The position numbers and the translations under genes are program-made. Of a stretch of DNA of 64,000 bases, positions 58,791 to 64,000 are shown in pieces. Every line of letters starts with the position of its first letter. Positions within the stretch are counted from its first letter, which is position 1. The notes beneath the pieces were generated by a model. The model saw only the letters and a program-made list of their open reading frames with translations, was not told where the DNA came from and did not search any database. The stretch is from Lethocerus indicus (lineage: Eukaryota; Arthropoda; Insecta; Hemiptera; Belostomatidae): positions 42,786,230-42,850,229 of the forward strand of contig JACDQD010000001.1 in NCBI GenBank assembly GCA_019843655.1, in the 5' to 3' direction.

Positions 58791-59169
58791 ACAACACTGT
58801 TACTGCCAGTTGATAACTATATGTAGTCGGCCTAATAAACATAAACTTGTCATATTTCCGTACTAAAGCCAAGATTTGGAGATTATAAACAAAATTCATT
58901 CTGTTTTTTTTTAAATCTCATCGCGAATTCAGGACAGAGGGATTTCCATTCGCCAGTATGTTTCTGTTCCCTTTTAAATCGGGTTTTGACTACCTAATTT
59001 AAAGTCAACTTATTATGCTTCATACACGGCCGAATCTTTCGTTCTTCGGCTCATGTTATTTTCTTTTTCGCAGTGTATAAAAGCGTCGGATAACAACATT
59101 TAAATATTTAAACGCTTTTATGTCTTAATACGCATCGCATCTCTAGCCCCTTCGGCCTTGAGTAATAAC

Positions 59170-59198
59170 ATTCAGGCATCTTCCCGCCGCCAGTAAAG
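59170..59198 (-). ncRNA. Family A hammerhead-like motif, decayed
   Basis: The minus strand reads TTACTGGCGG, CGGGAAGATG, CCTGAATG. It is recognisable only by alignment to better copies. Confidence 0.35.
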
Positions 59199-59209
59199 TT
59201 CCGTTAGGA

Positions 59210-59875
59210 TATTCACTAACTCTATCGCTCACCGATTGAAAAATACTTGAAATACAATCCCTTTAACCCGTATTAGTAATGGTCAATGCCTACCCATTTG
59301 TACTAATATTGACAATAAAAAACGCGCACAGAATTGCGAAATTTCCCATCGGAATGTGCGTAGGGCCCAAACAATATAAGATATCCAATTTGGATATAAT
59401 CTATACCGACTTGGAAACGTCTATTGTAATTAAGAAATCGTGGAAAAATGTCCTTTCCAGTACTATACCTTAACTCGATTGTATTCACGTATATGCGTTT
59501 TTCTACGATTGTAGATGATTATTTCATACTTCATTATATCGCAGTATAAAATTGGACGAAACAACTAACTACTTACATGGATGTCGTTTTCCCTGTGATA
59601 CGAAGAATTGAACGTCACTTCTTAAAAGTCAGACACTGCCAAATTATCCCAATTATAAGCAATTTTTAACGTACCTGCAACAAAAACACAATCGAACATA
59701 TTTTACAATCGTAACATCAATAAGGCGGTAAATACTAATACGAACATTAATAGATATATTTAATTGCGCCTAAAATGGAGCCTTCGAGACCTTCATAACT
59801 TACATGCACGCGACATTTGAGCTATGCTATATGTACAATTTACAAATTTTTTATTTCTTGTTTCAGTACTGGATC
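59210..59875. other. Unassigned intergenic DNA
   Basis: Opposing frames of about 61-64 codons at 59279-59488 show no recognisable similarity. Confidence 0.4.
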
Positions 59876-59881
59876 ATACGA

Positions 59882-60028
59882 GCTCCTCCTCACGTTTAAT
59901 GAGTTCTAATTCAAGGAAAATTCGGCCCACCGCCCCATTTGAACTCGGGTTTACAAGCTCGCACCCTGCGGATTTAACCATTAATTCTCCTTTATATTAG
60001 AATTCGTAAATGATTAAACGAGAGAGGC
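59882..60028 (+). mobile_element. Family C element with both inverted ends (about 147 bp)
   Basis: The left end CTCCTCACGTTTAATGAGTT is mirrored by the right end, whose reverse complement starts CCTCTCTCGTTTAATCATTT; both continue into AATTCTAA/TCTAATT-type sequence. Inside lie AAAATTCGGCCCACCGCCCC and the reversed B box TTTGAACTCGGG. Short length, inverted ends and no coding capacity are MITE-like, while the internal B box points to a tRNA origin. This is the only copy in the window with both ends. Confidence 0.7.
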
Positions 60029-60292
60029 TGGCAAACTCCGGCACACTCGCTGGAAATTCAGTTTGACAGTTTGTTTTCAAACAAGCGCTTTCAATCCAAA
60101 AGTGCAGTTGTAAGGCCGCCACTCCCCCGAATACAAGCGCCGAGACACCCGTCTAAAATGAGAGCAGGCCTCGGGAAAATGAATAATCGAGGGAACAATA
60201 ACATAGAAAAGTGTTCAGAGTACAACCGGGGAACGCGATTATATTGAACAGTGCGCCAATAATAAGTACAGAGTATAGTTCAGGGAAAACAA

Positions 60293-60428
60293 GATGTTTT
60301 CCTTTTTATTTATTATAAAATCAATCCTTACAGTTATAAGAACAATTGTTGAACGTTATTTTGTCGCTTGCTCCTGATGATAAGGAATCCGCCTAGTGAT
60401 GGCACATGTATCCGGGCTAGAAACGCGC
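60293..60428 (-). mobile_element. Jockey-like LINE 3' tail, interrupted by family B
   Basis: The plus strand TTTTTATTTATTATAAAATC, then AATCCTTACAGTTATAAGAA, and a GATAAGGAATCCGCCTAGTG segment, aligns with 13112-13240. At about 60425 the alignment stops and a family B copy begins, so family B probably inserted into or replaced the LINE body. Confidence 0.6.
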
Positions 60429-60620
60429 AGCCTGAGTTCCGAAACATCGGAAGCGGACAACACCCGACAGGGCCCCAAAAGGAAGGGCGCAGGAACCCTT
60501 CGCTCAGGTCGTTTGCAAAGACAGGAAAAGTCCCGGAATAGCGGGCGGCCGACCCGCCAACCGAGTTTCTTCCCACAGTATTAAGCCTGCCCGAACTTAG
60601 TGATAATTCTCATTCCTCAT
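60428..60620 (+). repeat. Family B repeat
   Basis: GAGTTCCGAAACATCGGAAG, GGACAACACCCGACAGGGCC, CGCTCAGGTCGTTTGCAAAG, CCCGGAATAGCGGGCGGCCG and CACAGTATTAAGCCTGCCCG are in the same order as at 55.72 kb. The reverse frame again spells YSGTFPVFAN and WGPVGC. Confidence 0.78.
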
Positions 60621-60624
60621 TATT

Positions 60625-61085
60625 TATTCCCGTCTGCTCTTTTGTACCGGTAGTTTATACCGAGGCCTTCTTTGACGGCGAGTTCCACCCCATTTGAGCC
60701 CGGGCTCGCAATCAGATGAAATTCGCAATTGAATATAAAAGTTTCGCGAGCCCACATATGGACTCCCAGAGTCGGACGCAGCTCGGCTTCTTGGGATACG
60801 TGGATGAAAGAAGCGACATAACCCACCAGCCTGCGGATTGTGACGTTTCTGGATCGATTCCCTTTTTCCTGTGGTTTTGATCGAGTGCCATTTCCCTCCC
60901 CCGGAACCGCTCCGAGCGCCGTCAAAGATATTCAAGTGCGTGGTGTCATGCCACTTTGGTCAGATGCGTCAAATATCTAGAACCCTTTGGTTATTTATTC
61001 GAAATTAAGGTAGCCCCGTTGCAACTGTCTCCGAAATTGATGTGCAGGAGTCGGGTACCAATAAACTTATTGGTTTCCAAAATTA
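60625..61085. other. Unassigned intergenic DNA
   Basis: Two overlapping minus frames of about 100 codons at 60620-60935 have no recognisable domain. Confidence 0.4.
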
Positions 61086-61091
61086 GGTACC

Positions 61092-61117
61092 TATATATAT
61101 ATATATATATATATATA
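61092..61117. repeat. (TA)n microsatellite
   Basis: About 13 TA units. Confidence 0.93.
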
Positions 61118-61373
61118 AATTTGTTACCAATAAACTAATAAATCTCGGATATATTCGTCAAATTGCTTTCCTACGTTTTATATGTACTTAAAGTACAATG
61201 TAAACAATTCAAAATACAATTTATTATAATTATTTGAATAATTCGGATCGGGCGCTATTGCGGTAATTCACTACGACGGTAATGATTCAGTAAATAGATA
61301 TGAGCATGCCATGAGCATTACCGCGATGAGGGGCTGCTCCGAAACCCGTTCCTTTAATTCCAACCTTGTTAAA

Positions 61374-61428
61374 AATATATATATACATATACATATATAT
61401 ATATATATATATATACATAATATATATA
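61374..61428. repeat. (TA)n microsatellite with CATA interruptions
   Basis: TA units interrupted by ACATATACATA. The tyrosine-isoleucine frame on the minus strand is an artefact. Confidence 0.93.
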
Positions 61429-61439
61429 AATTCTTTGTA

Positions 61440-61990
61440 GTATAAGTATAAAGGGACGCAAACAAGAATCTGTTACAATGGCTTTTCCGCGAATTCCTAT
61501 CCTCACAAAGGACTGACTGACAATGCTCGCATTGTTTTTTTGGTTCTCTTTTCTGGTTTTTGTTCTCAATTCAGCCCGGCGACAGGTTCTACAAACCTTA
61601 AATTCTGAACTAATTTCAGTTTGGCTCTTCTTCATCGCGGTTCTCATCTTCCTATCCGGTTCCTTTCGCAGCCGGCCCGTACGTAGACTTAATATTGGTA
61701 TACGACAGTCTGGCAAATACTTATAGCCCGAAAATTCACTTTTCCAATGTCGGGACCCCCATCGGAACGGACGGGGAGAGTGGGAAACCCGGCCGTGATT
61801 TCGGAACGCATAAATGCCGGAAATGTACGTCGGTGGTCTGAGCCGGGAAAGTGGATTTAAGGCGGGGACGCCCGCCTATCAAATTGCCCCCTCGACACCA
61901 CCCCGGGCGATAACACTCGGAAATTGTCTTCCGCTTTAATTAAACCCTAAACGGGAAATTATACGCTAAAATGCCTGGATCGCCCGTCTC
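61440..61990. other. Unassigned intergenic DNA
   Basis: GC-rich and CG-rich near 61740-61920. The plus frame at 61523-61726 is hydrophobic at its start, but I recognise no family. Confidence 0.35.
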
Positions 61991-61997
61991 CACAACC

Positions 61998-62031
61998 CCT
62001 ACCTTTCGGCTTCTCACCGTCGTCAGTAATG
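61998..62031 (-). ncRNA. Family A hammerhead-like motif, well-preserved core
   Basis: The minus strand reads TTACTGACGA, C, GGTGAGAAGCC, GAAAGGTAGG. CUGANGA and GAAA are intact and the hairpin closes with one G-U pair. The CCGG palindrome is replaced. Confidence 0.55.
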
Positions 62032-62567
62032 TTTCGTCGGTTATTTAGTACTTGCAAAGGTCGCCTGCCGATTAAGCATCGTTTCATTAATTTAATGTAA
62101 AGTTAAATCAAATATATTTTCCGAGGTTCATTCAGTAAGAAATGTGAAAAAAGGCTCTTATTTCTATATCGATGAATCGACGAATTTACCTATTTTCGAC
62201 ATAATTTCGCATATACTTGTCAAATTGCTTTACTACGTTTTTTATGTACATAGAATACAACATATATGTATGTAAAATTTTTATCGAGCCTGGTTGCATT
62301 TGGCTCGTTAGTTACTACACTATACTGGGGTATAAAGACATCCGAAACATTTTTATAGTTCATTCTCTTTTCTGGGCTTTTCTCTTATTTAGTACAATAT
62401 CTAAAGAATATGTCAAATTATTTCATACGGGGATAACTTTTGAAATAATAAAGAATCATATTAGATGGCTCGCCAGACGGTGAAATAAATTGGAGAGATC
62501 GTGCATTGTCACTACAGCGGGCCCGGCATGTTTCATCGGCAAACGACATGCTCTAATTTACTAACTG

Positions 62568-62850
62568 GCTGCTATTGACATTGGCCAGAAGCCGAGACCG
62601 GTATGGTGTAGGACGATAGCGAGAGTGATGACATTCCAAACTCTCGTGTCGGGAATTATGGAGCTGGAATTATCATCCACGACGGTCTATTGTTTCATAG
62701 TGAATCATCGGGCATGTGTCCTAAATTATTCCTGAACCGCGAACACAGATCATCGATCCGTCCTTATTTAACAGACGATTCCTTATTTTGCGCTACTGTG
62801 TTGTGTAAGGAAATATACTGGCTGTGGGGAGAAGCCGAAACCGGATTGGT
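62568..62850 (+). ncRNA. Two family A motifs in direct orientation, about 245 bp apart
   Basis: First core at 62571-62606: CTATTGACAT, TGGCCAGAAGCC, GAGACCGGTATGG. Second core at 62816-62850: TACTGGCTGT, GGGGAGAAGCC, GAAACCGGATTGG. The sequence after each also matches (GATAGCGAGAGTGATGACAT versus GATAACGCGAGAGAAAGGAT). Two same-strand copies separated by a shared flank resemble a tandem unit, the arrangement typical of hammerhead-bearing retroelements. Both have mutated CUGANGA boxes. Confidence 0.55.
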
Positions 62851-62919
62851 CAAATCGGCGGGTAGATAACGCGAGAGAAAGGATATTGCAAACAATCGCG
62901 GACCCTTCAAAGTGATTTT

Positions 62920-63085
62920 TAAACGACTCACTCCTCATGCTAACTCACTCGTTGAATCCCTCTCCTCCGTTACCCACCCCCCACGACGACTTAAACGCCA
63001 CTGGCCTAGAGATCTCCAATACCCTTAAACGATAACTTTAAACTTATAACGATAAATGTTGGGTGTACAATAAGTAAAAAACAGA
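62920..63085 (+). mobile_element. Jockey-like LINE 3' remnant with tail
   Basis: The plus strand reads KRLTPHANSLVESLSSVTHP, then PRRLKRHWPRDLQYP and a stop, the extreme C-terminus of the element ORF ('LSSHPN.LV ... RLKR.WPRDL'). The tail TAACGATAAATGTTGGGTGT, then ACAATAAGTAAAAAAC, ends at about 63084. Only about 165 bp are present. Confidence 0.75.
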
Positions 63086-63089
63086 ATTC

Positions 63090-63358
63090 AAGTCAAGACA
63101 AAAGTCAAGTAGCCTTCGCAGGATTGATCTGATATATCGCCAAAATAATTTAATTTCGTGCCGAGGAGTAGTATAAGTCTGTTTTAGAGTTCTTTTCAAA
63201 GTAAAAAGCAAAATGGAATTTCACGTTTGATAGTTGACGATATTTCTCTCACCGGAGACGAGAAATTGGGTTGACAGTTCTCTGATTGGGAGAAAATTGC
63301 GATTTTTTAAAATCCTAAGTTGTGCGACAGTCTCCACCCTTAGTTCGTCCTAGACAAG
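63090..63358. other. Unassigned intergenic DNA
   Basis: Nothing recognised between the LINE tail and the next family A motif. Confidence 0.4.
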
Positions 63359-63359
63359 A

Positions 63360-63393
63360 GCAGGTTTCAGCTTCTCGGCGTCGCCAGTAGGAT
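63360..63393 (-). ncRNA. Family A hammerhead-like motif
   Basis: The minus strand reads CTACTGGCGA, C, GCCGAGAAGC, TGAAACCTG. Hairpin and GAAA are present in slightly shifted form; CUGANGA has become CUGGCGA. Confidence 0.45.
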
Positions 63394-63504
63394 TGCGTTT
63401 CTAATGTGACGAGTTTAGGTGGCCTATAATTTTCCGCTTTAGATATAACAGATCACAACCATTACTTACGAACAAATTCTTACTTTACAGCTAAATATTA
63501 ACAC

Positions 63505-63802
63505 CTAACTTGGCGTACGGAATTGAGTTGTGGGACCCAACTCCTACAAAATTCAATCGGTACAATCTATAATCTTTCGTACAATTTTTAACCCCTCTCC
63601 TCGTATTTCTAACCGCGCGATCCATTCAAATTTGAAAGTCCCGTTCGCTCACGAATTAGCGGCTTCCTTATATAAATCCTTCTGTTCAAAACTATCCCAT
63701 CATCCCGATCTTTTGATTCGATAGCTCTCCTCGCGGTACCATCTTGAAAATCCCGTGTGCCGCATTAAAAGGAAATGGCCACGTGATTACCTTACTGTCT
63801 AG
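63505..63802 (+). mobile_element. Jockey-like LINE ORF2 3' end
   Basis: From about 63506 the sequence reads AYGIELWDPTPTKFNR. In the next frame (from 63530) come YKIQSVQSIIFRTIFN, ISNRAIHSNLKVPFAHELAA and SLYKSFCSKLSHHPDLLIR, and after a further frame change RIKRKWPRDYLTV followed by TAG at 63800-63802. This is the conserved jockey-clade C-terminus in correct order: YGI.LWG, the 'iq.fQs..LR.i.naPwyisN' block, DL.iP, and HPN. The two frameshifts make it a pseudogene. It is the longest contiguous coding remnant of the family here and differs enough in sequence from the 13-15 kb copies to be a separate subfamily. Confidence 0.82.
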
Positions 63803-63804
63803 TA

Positions 63805-64000
63805 GCAGTTACTATCAATGGGGGGAATCTCCGACAAAAATAAATTTCTGTTATCAAATCGCACTATCGCTAAATATAATTTTGAAAAATTGCAGTCGCG
63901 ACTTAAGTAAAAATGAAAAAATGAAAGATATAAAACATTTACTTTTAAAGGAATATGCACTCGAACAATTCGTGGCATAAATCGAAAAGCAATTTTAATC
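63805..64000. other. Unassigned sequence at the window end
   Basis: Possible 3' untranslated part of the preceding LINE remnant. The diagnostic TTGTACAATAAA tail was not found before the window ends. Confidence 0.35.

Noticed and set aside
1..64000. CRISPR array, bacterial operon or phage region
   Set aside because: No regularly spaced repeats with unique spacers, no ribosome binding sites and no gene-dense strand runs; the sequence is eukaryotic in character.

Overview
This window reads as non-coding, repeat-littered nuclear DNA of a eukaryote, most likely an arthropod and probably an insect. There are no operons, no ribosome binding sites and almost no long open frames. It carries long TA and GA microsatellites, many decayed copies of jockey-type LINEs and mariner-type transposons, tRNA-like fragments, and only one stretch that behaves like a host protein-coding exon. 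The arthropod assignment is inferred from the kind of mobile elements present; I recognised no diagnostic host gene and cannot name a species.

Host gene. On the minus strand at about 24710-25168 there is a 152-residue open segment that starts directly after a TAG which also supplies a splice-acceptor AG. It contains a long hydrophobic segment and a charged tail and ends at a stop codon, so it is probably the last coding exon of a membrane protein. Upstream exons should lie at higher coordinates; none was recognised.

Mobile elements. At least eight fragments derive from the 3' end of one or more related jockey-like LINEs (about 4.2, 7.8-8.05, 8.93-9.19, 13.1-13.43 and 14.86-15.18 kb; also 18.6-18.94, 60.29-60.43, 62.92-63.09 and 63.5-63.8 kb). 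They share C-terminal words such as YGIELW, DLNVPT and KRKWPRD and a tail resembling TTGTACAATAAATAAAAA. An earlier reverse-transcriptase segment is at 41.0-41.3 kb. Two mariner-type transposase remnants (16.67-17.07 kb minus, 39.69-39.92 kb plus) both jump from the N-terminal DNA-binding half straight to a similar terminal sequence. A weak candidate HTH transposase lies at 52.2-52.57 kb.

Short repeat families. Family A, about 20 copies, has a hammerhead-ribozyme-like core: CUGANGA, a GGC/GCC hairpin, GAAA, a CCGG palindrome, then GUC, with GCUA/UAGC flanks able to pair in the better copies. Family B is a roughly 180-300 bp repeat in seven places, one a fold-back, with an optional 3' module. 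Family C combines a tRNA-like B box with short inverted ends containing CTCTCGTTTAAT. A 70-bp exact-length tandem duplication lies at 50.5 kb.

The remaining intervals are unannotated intergenic or intronic DNA. Some parts are GC-rich with frequent CG and TAATTA motifs and might be regulatory, but nothing in them can be assigned.
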